A stretch of 64,000 nucleotides of DNA from Paracoccus sp. MA (GTDB taxonomy: Bacteria > Pseudomonadota > Alphaproteobacteria > Rhodobacterales > Rhodobacteraceae): assembly GCF_020990385.1 (NCBI RefSeq), contig NZ_CP087599.1, forward strand, positions 186,001 to 250,000, given 5' to 3'. The position numbers were made by a program, and so were the translations under genes. Under the pieces are notes generated by a model. That model had not been told where the DNA came from. It saw only the letters and a list, made by a program, of their open reading frames with translations, and did not search any database. The stretch's first letter is position 1. Each line of letters starts with the position of its first letter. Of this stretch, positions 35,411-44,973 are shown piece after piece.

Positions 35411-35956
35411 ATGCCGCATGCATTCCCGCACAACCCCCGCGCGACGATGATGGCTTGCATACTGGTTGCCGCCTGCACGCCCCCGGACGCCCGGGATCCC
35501 GTCAAGGACCACGACGTGCAGGCATCACCGCCGGGAGAGGTCGAATGCAGCGCCCCCAGCGCGGCGGTCATCGGCTCCGGCCTGGCCGCAACCAACAGCG
35601 CCCGCATCCAGGCCGGCCTGCCTCCGGTCAGCGCCAACGCCCTGCTGGCCCGCGCCGCCGCCGAGCATGCCTGCGACATGGCCCGCCGGGGCCGGATGAC
35701 CCATGCCGGCAGCCGCAGCAGCGGGCCGGCGCAAAGGATCAAGACGCTGGGATATTCGCCCCGGATCACCGCCGAGAACATTGCCGCCGGCCCTTACGGG
35801 GTCGATCAGGTGCTGCGGGAATGGAACGGCTCCAGCGGACACCGCGCCAACATCCTGATTCCGCAGGTCCGGCAATTCGGCATCGGCCATGCGACGGGCT
35901 CGGATGGCCGGACCCGGTTCTGGTCGGCCATCTATGCCGCGCCCAGCGGAAGATGA
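35411..35956 (+). CDS. CAP-domain (SCP/PR-1) lipoprotein
   Basis: Protein of 181 residues. The N terminus has a short hydrophobic run with a lipobox-like MMACILVAACTPPD, so it is probably lipid-anchored. The CAP domain follows: IQAGLPPVSANALLARAAAE, then the histidine motifs CDMARRGRMTHAGS and ITAENIAAG, and SSGHRANILIPQVRQFGIGH. Bacterial CAP proteins are extracytoplasmic and mostly of unknown role. ATG 35411 follows an AGAAGGA site. Confidence 0.8.
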   Translation: MPHAFPHNPRATMMACILVAACTPPDARDPVKDHDVQASPPGEVECSAPSAAVIGSGLAATNSARIQAGLPPVSANALLARAAAEHACDMARRGRMTHAGSRSSGPAQRIKTLGYSPRITAENIAAGPYGVDQVLREWNGSSGHRANILIPQVRQFGIGHATGSDGRTRFWSAIYAAPSGR

Positions 35957-36249
35957 GGGACGCGGCGGGGCCATGCCCCCCGCACCGCAGGCGCATCTCG
36001 CGGCTCTCCTCGTCGCGCCTCCCCCTTTGTCATGCGGCGGATGAGCGCCATGGAGGCCCGGGCGCGAGACGCGCATGGGCCGGCGTCCGACCCGCCTCTT
36101 CCTGAACAGCTGCCCCGGTTTTCTCGAAGACAGCAGCGGATGAACGAGGCGGCGGACATCGGCCACCGCACCCCGAAAGCGGGAAACAGCGGTTACGCCC
36201 CCCGGAGGCAGCGCGGGAACAGGGTTTCGATCCGGGCTTGCCTTCGGCC
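35957..36249. other. Intergenic, nothing recognised
   Basis: About 290 bases between convergent genes. Open frames here lack starts with binding sites and show no family features. No strong terminator was found. Confidence 0.5.
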
Positions 36250-36657
36250 TCACTCCGCGGTCGCTATGCTGGCAAAGCACCGGGCCAATGCGGCAGGCGC
36301 GCCCTGGTCGGTCGCCCATTTGACGACCTCGGCAGCCTCGGACGGATCGGCCATCCCGCCCCAGATGCCGTAGAACATCTGCTTGCCGCCCCGTTCCTGA
36401 TACAGGAAGTAACCCACGCCGTCCGCATCGGGGATTTCCGCGCCGACGATGGTCCACGCGCCCTGCCGCAGGACATCGTCGACGGCGATCTGCGAAGCGG
36501 GGGGCGGCTCGGTCAGCGCGCCGGTGACGAAGGCGCGGAAGGCATTCCTGCCCGCGTCGTCCTGGATACGGCCGACCCCGTCGCAGGCCTCGGAAGCCTG
36601 CGCGACCTGCGGGATGAGAAGAGCGATGGCGATCCACGAAACCTTGAACGAAGGCAT
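36250..36657 (-). CDS. Small secreted protein, unknown
   Basis: 135 residues with a signal peptide (KVSWIAIALLIPQVAQA, cleavage near 21), then a compact domain with two cysteines (Cys25, and Cys128 in ARCFASI) that could form a disulfide. An AAAGGAT site precedes the ATG. I do not recognise the family; the export signal and good start support it as real. Confidence 0.65.
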   Translation of the reverse strand: MPSFKVSWIAIALLIPQVAQASEACDGVGRIQDDAGRNAFRAFVTGALTEPPPASQIAVDDVLRQGAWTIVGAEIPDADGVGYFLYQERGGKQMFYGIWGGMADPSEAAEVVKWATDQGAPAALARCFASIATAE

Positions 36658-36784
36658 GTCCCAATCCTTTCAATGCAATGATCTCTTCGGGCAGGTTACG
36701 ATAAATTTCCGCCTTGGGGCTGGAAAAACGCGATCCCGGCTTTCAGGATGGATGGGGACGGTGGAAGGATGAAGGAGCCTGGCG

Positions 36785-37354
36785 ATGGATGCTTACGGCC
36801 ATCTTCGCATTCTCGTCAGCATGATCCTGGGGCTGGGGATCACCCGCGTCCTGTCGGGACTGTCGCGGCGCATCCAGTCGCCCGCCCGGACCGAGGGCAT
36901 GCTGGCCCAGACGGTCTGGGCGGTCATCGTCCTGCTGGGCGCGGTGCATTTCTGGTGGTGGGAATTCGGGCTGCGCCGTATCAGCGACTGGCATTTCGGC
37001 GCCTATGTCTTCGTTCTTTGCTATGCCTCGCTGCATTTCGTGATGGCGACGCTGATCTTTCCCGACGCGCTGCCCGACCATGCCGAAAGCGAGAGCTTCT
37101 TCATGCGCCGCCGCCGCTGGTTCTTCGGCGTCTTTGCCCTGACATTCGGCTTCGACCTGTTCGACACGCTGATGAAGGGCAGCGACTATCTTCATGCGTT
37201 GGGCCCCGAATATTTCCTGAGGCTGGCCCTGGGCCTGTCCGTCGCCTTCGCGGCGCTTCGCGCCAGGACCCTGCAACGCGTCGCGCTGATCGGCGCGGTC
37301 TGGCTGGCCTATGACATCAGCTGGATCGTGCGCAGATATGACAGCCTGGGGTGA
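36785..37354 (+). CDS. Five- or six-helix membrane protein, unknown
   Basis: 189 residues, mostly hydrophobic: an N-terminal helix with ILVSMILGLGITRVLSGLSR, then VWAVIVLLGAVHFWWWEFGL, a helix around YVFVLCYASLHFVMATLIF, and two or three more. Charged loops carry arginines, as expected on the cytoplasmic side. The start has AAGGAG eight bases upstream. It looks like a family of small Rhodobacterial membrane proteins without assigned function. Confidence 0.7.
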   Translation: MDAYGHLRILVSMILGLGITRVLSGLSRRIQSPARTEGMLAQTVWAVIVLLGAVHFWWWEFGLRRISDWHFGAYVFVLCYASLHFVMATLIFPDALPDHAESESFFMRRRRWFFGVFALTFGFDLFDTLMKGSDYLHALGPEYFLRLALGLSVAFAALRARTLQRVALIGAVWLAYDISWIVRRYDSLG

Positions 37355-37486
37355 TGGACATGCCCCGGCGCATGCCGCGCGGCCTGCAGCCCGGCGGCGC
37401 CTTTCCGCCAGCGCCTGTTTTCGTGATGCAACCTTGCGCCCCGTTGAGGCTATATGCTTCGCTGGATACTGCTTGGAGCACGAACG

Positions 37487-37906
37487 ATGAAACTGGCGCC
37501 GATACTGATGGCCGCCTTGGTTGTTGCCGCGACGGGCGCCGCGCCGGTCGTGGCCGATCCCGGGCGGAACAACGGCAAGGGCGGTTTCGCGGGTCATCAC
37601 GACCATCGCGGCCACAAGGACAAGCCCCGCACGCAGGCTCGCCATGTTGCCGATTGCCCGCCGGGACTTGCCAAGAAGAACCCGCCCTGCGTTCCGCCGG
37701 GTCAGGTCGGCAAACGCTATGGCACCCGGGTAGGCGACACGCTTCGCATCGGCAATTACACCTTGATCCGCAACCTGGACCGATACGGCCTGGAGCAGCG
37801 CCGGGGGTGGAATTATTATCGGGACGACGACCGGATCTATCGTGTCGACAGCGGCACCCGAAAGATCCTCGCCGTCCTGAACCTGATCGAGGCTTTCTCG
37901 AACTGA
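37487..37906 (+). CDS. RcnB-like secreted protein
   Basis: 139 residues with a signal peptide (KLAPILMAALVVAATGAAP), a His/Gly/Lys-rich stretch (GKGGFAGHHDHRGHKDK), the CPPGLAKKNPPCVPPGQ motif, and a small C-terminal RcnB-like beta domain (GDTLRIGNYTLIRNLDRYGL). RcnB in E. coli is a periplasmic nickel/cobalt homeostasis protein; the His-rich run fits metal binding, but the role here is not shown. ATG 37487 has a GGAGC site. Confidence 0.72.
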   Translation: MKLAPILMAALVVAATGAAPVVADPGRNNGKGGFAGHHDHRGHKDKPRTQARHVADCPPGLAKKNPPCVPPGQVGKRYGTRVGDTLRIGNYTLIRNLDRYGLEQRRGWNYYRDDDRIYRVDSGTRKILAVLNLIEAFSN

Positions 37907-37911
37907 GAAAA

Positions 37912-37928
37912 GCCCGGCAAGCCCGGGC
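37912..37928 (+). terminator. Weak hairpin after the RcnB-like gene
   Basis: GCCCGG and CCGGGC pair across a five-base loop six bases after the stop, flanked by AA on the left and CTT on the right. There is no U-tract, so termination strength is doubtful. Confidence 0.4.
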
Positions 37929-38504
37929 CTTGGCGCCAGCCGCCGGCGCAGCGGGCGGCTGATCGGCCCCGGTGGCGGCACGCTGTCCCGGCCCTCTGGA
38001 TGGCGGTCGCGACAGACGGCCCCGTTCGCAAGCAGGATCCTCTCGCCCGAAGCGGTTCCGGCGCCCGGCGCCGGTCGCATGAGGCGGATGGCCGAAGGCC
38101 ACCGAGCCGATGCGCCCCTTCGTCCGGACAGGGTTGGTGCAGATAAAGGTCCCCGCAGGGCAGATCGGCCAGCTCCTGCAAAGGAATGAAGGGCGCCCGA
38201 TCCCGGCCGGGCGGGCGCATGCGCTGCGCGACCCGGTGCGGGGCAGGTCCTCCATATCGGCCATTGCTGGCTGAACGCCACCCATCCGCCGCCCCTGGAC
38301 CGACAGCCCGACCCGACCGGGGCATGGGCTTACTGTCCGCGCCGCGCCTGGTGGAAGCCTGTGCTCTGCCCCCGCCGATCTTTGGAATGGAGATCAGACC
38401 TCCGCAAGGCGATCCTGTGGCCGCATCGGGCAGCTTTCGATGCCGTGCGGGCCGGGCAGCCATTCCGGCCCGGCCCGCCCGACCGCCAGCACAGGAGCAC
38501 CGCC
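37929..38504. other. 576-base intergenic region before the sfnB genes
   Basis: Long GC-rich gap. Frames on both strands extend through it but have no recognisable domain, and no palindrome or AT-rich promoter stood out. The promoter of the sfnB operon should lie at its right end, before the AGGAG site at 38492. Confidence 0.45.
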
Positions 38505-39734
38505 ATGACCTTTCACCCCGCGAAAATCCCGGCAGATCCCGGCAAGCCCGTCGTGCCGGCCCTGATCGAGACGCGGGAACAGGCGCTTCAGGCGGCACGG
38601 CAGCTGGCGGCCGACTGGGCCCCCAAGGCGGCCGAGCGCGACCGACACCGCATCCTGCCGCATCACGAGATCGCCGCCTTCACCGCCTCGGGCCTTGGCG
38701 CGATCACCGTGCCGCGCGACTGGGGCGGGCCGGGGCTGGACCATGTGACCCTGGCCGAGGTGTTCGAGATCCTCTGCGCCGCCGACAGTTCGGTCGGCCA
38801 GATCCCGCAGAACCATTTCGGCGTCATCCAGCTGCTCTCCGAGGCGGGCAGCCCGGAGCAGAAGGCGCGCTGGTTCGCCGACATCCTTGCCGGCGCCCGC
38901 ATCGGCAATGCCGGGCCGGAGAAAAGCCGCAAACCCGTCACCCATAACGCCACCGGGCTGAGCCGCAGCCCCGAAGGCCTGCGGCTGAACGGCCACCGCT
39001 TCTATTCCACGGGGGCGATGTTCGCGCATTGGATCCCGACCCGCGCCGCCGACGAGCAGGGCCGCCCGGTCCAGGTCTGGGTGGCGCGCGACGCGCCCGG
39101 CGTGCAGGTGGTCGACGACTGGTCCAGCTTCGGCCAGCGCACCACCGCCTCGGGCAGCGTGATCTTTCGCGACGTGCCGGTGGCCGAGGACCAGATCATC
39201 CCGGTCTGGCAGCGCGCCGAGGTGCCGGGACTGGCCGGCCCCGTCTCGCAGCTGATCCAGGCCGCCATCGACAGCGGCATCGCCATCGGCGCGCTGGACG
39301 AGGCGGTCCGCTTCATCCGCGACAAGTCGCGGCCCTGGGTGGATTCCGGCGTCGCCCGGGCCCAGGACGACCCCTATGTCATCGGCGATATCGGGCGGTT
39401 GCAGGTCGACCTGTGGGCCGCGCGCGCCGTCCTGCACGACGCCGCGCGCCTGCTCGACGACATCGCCGCGGGCGAAGTCACCGCCGAGGCCAGCGCCCGC
39501 GCCTCGGTCGCCGTGGCCGAGGCCAAGATCCTGACCACGGAAATCGCCCTGAATGCCGCAGAAAAGCTGTTCGAGCTGGCCGGCTCGGCCGCGACACGCG
39601 AAGGCCCGAACCTGGGGCGGATCTGGCGCAATGCCCGCACCCATACGCTGCACGATCCCGTGCGCTGGAAACATCACCTGCTGGGCAACTGGCACCTGAA
39701 CGGCGCCCTGCCCGCCCGCCATCAATGGAACTGA
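38505..39734 (+). CDS. SfnB-family flavin oxidoreductase, copy 1
   Basis: Acyl-CoA-dehydrogenase-fold protein of 409 residues of the SfnB sulfur-acquisition group. Key stretches are FTASGLGAITVPRDWGGPGL, SVGQIPQNHFGVIQLL, FYSTGAMFAHWIPT and the C-terminal RNARTHTLHDPVRWKHH. It probably uses FMNH2 and O2 on organosulfur compounds in the cytoplasm, as the DszC-like relatives do; the substrate is unknown. An AGGAG site lies upstream. The next gene, two bases on, is a paralog in the same family. Confidence 0.8.
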   Translation: MTFHPAKIPADPGKPVVPALIETREQALQAARQLAADWAPKAAERDRHRILPHHEIAAFTASGLGAITVPRDWGGPGLDHVTLAEVFEILCAADSSVGQIPQNHFGVIQLLSEAGSPEQKARWFADILAGARIGNAGPEKSRKPVTHNATGLSRSPEGLRLNGHRFYSTGAMFAHWIPTRAADEQGRPVQVWVARDAPGVQVVDDWSSFGQRTTASGSVIFRDVPVAEDQIIPVWQRAEVPGLAGPVSQLIQAAIDSGIAIGALDEAVRFIRDKSRPWVDSGVARAQDDPYVIGDIGRLQVDLWAARAVLHDAARLLDDIAAGEVTAEASARASVAVAEAKILTTEIALNAAEKLFELAGSAATREGPNLGRIWRNARTHTLHDPVRWKHHLLGNWHLNGALPARHQWN

Positions 39735-39736
39735 GC

Positions 39737-40936
39737 ATGAAGACCGCATCTCCTCCGCAGGGCGTGCATGTGATCGCCTCGGATGCCGAGGCCATCGAGG
39801 CCGCCCGCCGCCTTGCCGCCGCATTCGCGCCCGGCGCCTCGGACCGCGACCGCGATCGACGGCTGCCCTGGCAGCAGCTCGACGCCTTTACCGCCTCGGG
39901 GCTCTGGGGCATCACCGTGCCGCGCGAACATGGCGGCGCGGCGGTTTCGGCCGTCACGCTGGCGCGCGTCATCGCCATCGTCGCGGCGGCCGACGGGTCG
40001 CTGGCGCAGATCCCGCAGAACCATTTCTATGCGCTCGAGGTGCTGCGCAGCGGCGGCAGCCCGGAACAGCGCGCCTTCTTCGACGGGCTGGCGCTGTCGG
40101 GGCACCGCTTCGGCAATGCGCTGGCGGAAATCGGCGCCCGCGACTTCCAGCGCCGCACCCGGCTGCTGCGCCAGGGCGACCGGCTGCTGGTGCAGGGCGA
40201 CAAGTTCTATTGCACCGGCGCCATCTATGCGCATTGGATCCCGACGCTGGTCGTGGACGAGGACGACCGCCAGCAACTGGTCTTCATCCCGCGCGAGGCG
40301 CCGGGCGTCACCGTCACCGACGACTGGGACGGCTTCGGGCAGCGCACCACCGGCTCGGGCTCGGTCGCGTTCCGGCAGGTCGAGGTGCGGCCGGAATGGG
40401 TCGTCCCCTTCCAGTCCAGTTTCGAGCGCCCGACGCCCATCGGCCCGCTGGCGCAGATCATGCACGCGGCCATCGACCTCGGCATCGGCCAGGGCGCGTT
40501 TGCCGCCACCCTGCCCTTCATCCGCGACCGCGCCCGGCCATGGATCGACGCCGGGGTCGAACGCGCGGCAGACGACCCGCTGCTGGTCGCCGGCCTGGGC
40601 GAGGTCTCGGTCCGGCTGCGTGCGGCCGAGGCGCTCGTGGACCGCGCCGGCCGCGCCGTGGACGAGGCCATCGCCGACCCGACGGAATTCACCGTGGCGC
40701 AGGCCTCGCTGGCGGTGGCCGCGGCGCGCGCGCTGACGACGACGGCAGGGCTGCTCGCCGCCTCGAAGCTGTTCGAGCTGACCGGCACCTCGGCCACCTT
40801 CGCCGAGGACAACCTGGACCGCCACTGGCGCAATGTGCGCACCCATACGCTGCACGACCCGGTGCGCTGGAAATACCACGCCATCGGCAACCACAGCCTG
40901 AACGGCGTCAACCCGCCGCGACACGGAGCGATCTGA
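39737..40936 (+). CDS. SfnB-family flavin oxidoreductase, copy 2
   Basis: 399-residue paralog of the preceding protein, sharing FTASGLWGITVPREHGGAAV, IPQNHFYALEVL, FYCTGAIYAHWIPT and RNVRTHTLHDPVRWKYH. The two differ in the N terminus and in the 120-140 region (here ARDFQRRTRLL), so they may be specialised for different substrates. ATG 39737 lies two bases after the first copy's stop, and the downstream monooxygenase begins right after its own stop. Confidence 0.8.
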   Translation: MKTASPPQGVHVIASDAEAIEAARRLAAAFAPGASDRDRDRRLPWQQLDAFTASGLWGITVPREHGGAAVSAVTLARVIAIVAAADGSLAQIPQNHFYALEVLRSGGSPEQRAFFDGLALSGHRFGNALAEIGARDFQRRTRLLRQGDRLLVQGDKFYCTGAIYAHWIPTLVVDEDDRQQLVFIPREAPGVTVTDDWDGFGQRTTGSGSVAFRQVEVRPEWVVPFQSSFERPTPIGPLAQIMHAAIDLGIGQGAFAATLPFIRDRARPWIDAGVERAADDPLLVAGLGEVSVRLRAAEALVDRAGRAVDEAIADPTEFTVAQASLAVAAARALTTTAGLLAASKLFELTGTSATFAEDNLDRHWRNVRTHTLHDPVRWKYHAIGNHSLNGVNPPRHGAI

Positions 40937-42328
40937 ATGGCCCGCACGGACAAGCGCCTTGGCAAGCATATCATCGTCAACGCCTTCAACATGAACTGCG
41001 TGGGCCATATCAACCACGGGCAATGGACGCATCCGCGCGACCGTTCCGCGGATTACATCCGGCTGGACTATTGGACCGGGCTGGCGCGCACGCTGGAGCG
41101 GGGCCTGTTCGACGGGCTGTTCCTGGCCGACATCCTGGGCACCTACGACATCTATGGCGGCGGCGTCGACCTGACGCTGCGCGAGTCGGTGCAGCTGCCG
41201 GTGAACGACCCGATCCTGCTGGTCTCGGCCATGGCGGCGGTGACGCAGAACCTTGGCTTCGGCGTCACGGTGAACGTCAACCAGGAGGCGCCCTATACCT
41301 TTGCCCGCCGCATCTCGACCCTCGACCACCTGACCGGGGGACGGATCGGCTGGAACATCGTCACCGGCTATCTGGACAGCGCCGCCCGCGCGGTCGGGCG
41401 CGACGGCCTGACCGGCCACGACCTGCGCTATGACCAGGCGGACGAATATCTCGACGTGCTCTACAAGCTGTGGGAGGGGTCCTGGGACGACGACGCGGTG
41501 ATCCGCGACCGCGACGCCCGTGTCTATGCCGACCCGGCCAAGGTGCGGCGGATTGTGCATCACGGCCGCTTCTACGACGTCGAGGGCTGGCACCTCAGCG
41601 AACCCTCGCCCCAGCGCACGCCGGTGCTGTTCCAGGCCGGCACCTCGGGGCGCGGCCAGCAATTCGCGGCGCGGCATGCGGAATGCGTCTTCATCTCGGC
41701 CCCGGACAAGGCGCTGGCCCGCAAGGCCTCGCGCAGCATCCGGGAGGCGGTGGTCGCCGCCGGCCGCCGCCCCGAGGACGTCAAGGTCATCCTCGGCATC
41801 AATGTCGTGACCGACCACAACGCCGCCGCCGCGCAGGAGAAGCTGGCCGAATACCGCGCCCATTCCAGCCCCGAGGCGGGGCTGGCGCATTTCGCCGCCT
41901 CGACCGGCATCGACTTTGCCCGCTACGGCCTCGACGACCCCATCCCCTATGGCCCGACCAACGCGATCCAGTCGGCGGCGACGCTGGCCGAAAGCCGGGG
42001 CTGGACCAAGCGCGACCTCCTAGGCCAGCTGGCGCTTGGCGGGCGCTATCCGCTGGCCGTGGGCGACCCGGCCGAGGTCGCGGACGAACTGGAATCCTGG
42101 ATCCGCGAGGGCGAGATCGACGGCTTCAACCTGACCCGGCTGGTCACCCCCGAAACCTACGAGGATTTCGCCGACCTGATCGTGCCGGAATTGCAGGACC
42201 GCGGCAGCTACAAGACCGGATATGCCCAAGGGACGCTGCGCCGCAAGCTGTTCGGCCAGGGCGACAGGCTGCCCGAACGCCACAGCGCCCAGGCCTTTCG
42301 CCCGGCAGCCGCCTTGGCGGCCGAATAG
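40937..42328 (+). CDS. NtaA/SnaA/DszA-family FMN-dependent monooxygenase
   Basis: 463-residue flavin monooxygenase with a bacterial-luciferase-like TIM barrel. It shows HIIVNAFNMNCVGHINHGQW, GLFDGLFLADILGTYDIYGG and GGRIGWNIVTGYLDSAAR. The DmoA (dimethylsulfide) and DszA (sulfone) enzymes of this family cleave C-S bonds using FMNH2 from a separate reductase; an MsuE-like reductase is 6.6 kb away. It is cotranscribed with the two SfnB-like genes and probably acts with them on one or more organosulfur compounds. Confidence 0.82.
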   Translation: MARTDKRLGKHIIVNAFNMNCVGHINHGQWTHPRDRSADYIRLDYWTGLARTLERGLFDGLFLADILGTYDIYGGGVDLTLRESVQLPVNDPILLVSAMAAVTQNLGFGVTVNVNQEAPYTFARRISTLDHLTGGRIGWNIVTGYLDSAARAVGRDGLTGHDLRYDQADEYLDVLYKLWEGSWDDDAVIRDRDARVYADPAKVRRIVHHGRFYDVEGWHLSEPSPQRTPVLFQAGTSGRGQQFAARHAECVFISAPDKALARKASRSIREAVVAAGRRPEDVKVILGINVVTDHNAAAAQEKLAEYRAHSSPEAGLAHFAASTGIDFARYGLDDPIPYGPTNAIQSAATLAESRGWTKRDLLGQLALGGRYPLAVGDPAEVADELESWIREGEIDGFNLTRLVTPETYEDFADLIVPELQDRGSYKTGYAQGTLRRKLFGQGDRLPERHSAQAFRPAAALAAE

Positions 42329-42359
42329 GCTTCTTTCTTGGGAAAATATCCACGGGGGT

Positions 42360-42387
42360 ATGGGGGCAGTCAGCCCCCATTTCCTTT
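42360..42387. terminator. Bidirectional terminator between the DszA-like gene and metI
   Basis: Stem ATGGGGGC / GCCCCCAT (8 bases) with loop AGTCA, followed by TTCCTTT. It sits between convergent stops at 42328 and 42393. The AAATATCCACGGGGG just before it links it to the element at 7908-7990. Confidence 0.75.
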
Positions 42388-42392
42388 CCCGA

Positions 42393-43049
42393 TCAGCGCG
42401 CCCGCAGCCGGCGCACCGCGTAATCGCCGGTGAACTGCACGGCCGAGACCAGCAGGATCAGGATGGCGATGACCACCAGCATCACCGTGGTGTCGAAGCG
42501 CTGGTAGCCATAGCGGATGGCCACGTCGCCCAGCCCCCCGGCGCCGACCGCCCCCGCCATGGCGGATGCGCCGATCATCGTCACCACCGTGATGGTGAAG
42601 CCGCCGATGATGCCCGGCAGCGCCTCGGGCAGCAGGACATGGCGCACGATGTCGAGGCGGCGGCAGCCGATGGATTGCGCCGCCTCGATCAGCCCGGAAT
42701 CGACCTCGCGCAGCGAGACCTCGGCGATGCGGGCGAAGAAGGGCGTCGCCGAAACCGCCAGCGGCACGATCGCCGCCCAGACCCCGATCGTGGTGCCGGC
42801 GACCAGCCGGGTGAACGGGATCAGCGCCACCAGCAGCACGATGAAGGGCACGGCGCGAAAGCCGTTGACCACCGTGCCGACGATGCGGTTCAGCCGGGGC
42901 GCCGGAAAGATGCCGCCCGGTCCCGAGGTGACCAGGAACACCGCCAGCGGAATCCCCACCAGCACCGCGATCCCGGCCGAGACCGAGACCATCAGCACCG
43001 TATCCCAGAATGCCTGTTGCAGGCGATCAATCATCTGAGGCGTCAACAT
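42393..43049 (-). CDS. metI: MetI-like ABC permease
   Basis: 218-residue inner-membrane permease with five membrane segments, resembling Met[21 protein letters not shown], then [31 protein letters not shown] in the coupling loop, and [20 protein letters not shown]. Its start at 43049 lies 23 bases inside the metN end, so the genes are coupled. It is the last gene of a leftward MetQQNI-type operon. Confidence 0.85.
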   Translation of the reverse strand: MLTPQMIDRLQQAFWDTVLMVSVSAGIAVLVGIPLAVFLVTSGPGGIFPAPRLNRIVGTVVNGFRAVPFIVLLVALIPFTRLVAGTTIGVWAAIVPLAVSATPFFARIAEVSLREVDSGLIEAAQSIGCRRLDIVRHVLLPEALPGIIGGFTITVVTMIGASAMAGAVGAGGLGDVAIRYGYQRFDTTVMLVVIAILILLVSAVQFTGDYAVRRLRAR

Positions 43050-44163
43050 ATCCCAATATCCTTGTCTGATCGGCCAGCGGGGCCAGCGCCTCGGGCGCAA
43101 CGCCCGGCCCCAGCGCCACAAGCAGCTTGCCGATGGAATGGCCCTGGATGCGTTCCAGCTGCGAGCTGACCAGCCGCAGCCGGCCCCGCCCCGCCCCTTG
43201 CCCCGTCACGGCGGCAAGCTGGCCAAGGTCCGGGGCGTTGCGGCCCAGAAAGCTCAGCTCGACCAGCGTTTCGTCGCCCGCCCCGTGCCGCTTGTCGCGC
43301 AGGCGCTGGACCAGGTCCTCGGGCAGGCCGTGCTGCAGGGGCTGCAGCAGCGCCTGCGTCGCGGCATGGTTCGGCGCGCCGAACACCTGCCAGACCGGGC
43401 CCTGTTCGGCGATCCGCCCGGCCTCGAGCACCACGACGCGGTCGCAGATCTCGCGGATCACGCTCATCTCATGGGTGATGAGCACCACGGTCAGGCCCAG
43501 CCGCCGGTTGATGTCGCGCAACAGCCGCAGGATCGAAACCGTCGTTTCCGGGTCCAGCGCCGAGGTCGCCTCGTCGCAGAGCAGGATCTCGGGGCGGCTG
43601 ACCAGTGCGCGGGCGATGCCGACGCGTTGCTTCTGGCCGCCGGACAGGCGCGAGGGATAGGTATCGCCCTTGCCCGTCAGGCCGACCAGCTCCAGCGCCT
43701 GGTCGACGCGGCGGGCGATCTCGCCCCCGGGCAGGCCGGCCACGCGCAGCGGCAGCGCCACATTGCCCCGCACGGTCTTGGCCGAGAGCAGGTTGAAATG
43801 CTGGAACACCATGCCGACGCGGCGGCGCAGCGCCACCAGCCCTGCCTCGTCCAGCGCGGCGATATCCTCGCCATCGACCAGCACGCGGCCGGTGCTGGGC
43901 CGCTCCAGCCGGTTGATGGTGCGCAAGAGGCTGGACTTGCCCGCCCCCGAGCGGCCGATGATGCCGAAGATCTCGCCCGCGCGGATGTCGAGGTCGATCC
44001 CCGCCAGCGCCTGCACCTGCCCCGCCGACGAGGCATAGCTCTTGCCCAGGGCTTCGAAGCGCACGGTCCCCGCCTTGCGCAGCGCCGGGGTGGCGGCCGC
44101 GGCGGCCGGGGCCAGCTCGGTCACCGCGCTCCGCCGGCCCAGATTTGCAGCCAGGCCCGTCAT
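43027..44163 (-). CDS. metN: MetN-like ABC ATPase with NIL domain
   Basis: 378-residue ATPase with Walker [19 protein letters not shown], signature [14 protein letters not shown], Walker [15 protein letters not shown] and a C-terminal NIL regulatory domain (about 290-378). The NIL domain is characteristic of methionine-type importers and gives feedback control there. The first 35 residues are an extension rich in alanine. ATG 44163 overlaps the preceding metQ stop (TGATG). The adjacent sulfonate and sulfone genes suggest the importer serves sulfur supply, with methionine or another organosulfur compound as ligand. Confidence 0.86.
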   Translation of the reverse strand: MTGLAANLGRRSAVTELAPAAAAATPALRKAGTVRFEALGKSYASSAGQVQALAGIDLDIRAGEIFGIIGRSGAGKSSLLRTINRLERPSTGRVLVDGEDIAALDEAGLVALRRRVGMVFQHFNLLSAKTVRGNVALPLRVAGLPGGEIARRVDQALELVGLTGKGDTYPSRLSGGQKQRVGIARALVSRPEILLCDEATSALDPETTVSILRLLRDINRRLGLTVVLITHEMSVIREICDRVVVLEAGRIAEQGPVWQVFGAPNHAATQALLQPLQHGLPEDLVQRLRDKRHGAGDETLVELSFLGRNAPDLGQLAAVTGQGAGRGRLRLVSSQLERIQGHSIGKLLVALGPGVAPEALAPLADQTRILGYVDASDD

Positions 44164-44963
44164 CAGCCTTGCCACGCGAGGATATACAGCTTGTCGCTGT
44201 CGGCGAAGGAATGGCGCACCTGATCCTTGACCGCCTGCGACTGCTGGAACAGCGCGATGAACTGCGCGATGCGCGGGTCATCCTTGTTGTCGGCGCGGGA
44301 CACGAAGCTGACGGCGAATTGCTTGTCCTCGATGCCGGAATAGGCCAGTCCCGAGGTCGGATCAAAGGCTCCCGCCGCGACGATGAAATGCGGATAGCCC
44401 TGCGCCAGATCCACGTCGCCGGTGATGCGCACAAGCTGCGGCCCCTCGACCTCGGTGAATTTCAGCGCCCGCGGGTTTTCGGTGATATCGTCCAGCGTGC
44501 CTAGAAAGCCCACGCCCTCGCGCAGCTTGATGAGGCCGGATTTCTCCAGCAGCAGCAAGCCGCGCCCCTGATTGACCGGGTCGTTCGCGATGGCGACGGT
44601 GCCGCCCTGCGGGATCTCGTCAACGCTCTTGTGGCGCAGGGAATAAAGGCCGAGATTGGCCAGGATGCCCTGCCCCACCACCTCGAAATCATAGCCGCGT
44701 TCCTTTTCGGCATTCTCGAGGAAGGGCTGGTGCTGGAAGAAGTTCAGGTCGATGTCGCCGCTGGCCAGCGCGGAATTGGGCGTGGTCCAGTCGCTGAATT
44801 CGATCACCTCGACCTCCAGCCCCTTGGCCTTGGCCTCCTCGGCGGCGACGTTCACGGCATCGCCATAGGCGCCCGGCACGACGCCGATCTTCAGCGCCTC
44901 GGCCGAGGCGGACAGCCCGGCCAGCGACAGCGCGGCGGCAAGGGCGAATGTCACGAGTTTCAT
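44163..44963 (-). CDS. metQ: MetQ-like substrate-binding protein, copy 1
   Basis: 266-residue NlpA/MetQ-family protein. The signal peptide ([19 protein letters not shown]) has no lipobox cysteine, unlike most MetQ lipoproteins, so it is likely soluble. Family features: [60 protein letters not shown] site precedes ATG 44963. It lies between a second, similar binding protein and metN. Confidence 0.83.
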   Translation of the reverse strand: MKLVTFALAAALSLAGLSASAEALKIGVVPGAYGDAVNVAAEEAKAKGLEVEVIEFSDWTTPNSALASGDIDLNFFQHQPFLENAEKERGYDFEVVGQGILANLGLYSLRHKSVDEIPQGGTVAIANDPVNQGRGLLLLEKSGLIKLREGVGFLGTLDDITENPRALKFTEVEGPQLVRITGDVDLAQGYPHFIVAAGAFDPTSGLAYSGIEDKQFAVSFVSRADNKDDPRIAQFIALFQQSQAVKDQVRHSFADSDKLYILAWQG

Positions 44964-44973
44964 TCCTGTCTCC

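Noticed and set aside
32084-35956. 1290-residue open frame on the + strand
   Set aside because: Mostly antisense to the 938-residue secreted protein; only the last 181 residues (from 35411) form a real gene.
37929-38504. Gene in the gap before the sfnB genes
   Set aside because: Long frames exist on both strands but lack domains and credible starts.
39722-41890. 722-residue open frame on the - strand
   Set aside because: Antisense to the second SfnB-like and the DszA-like genes; no recognisable motif.
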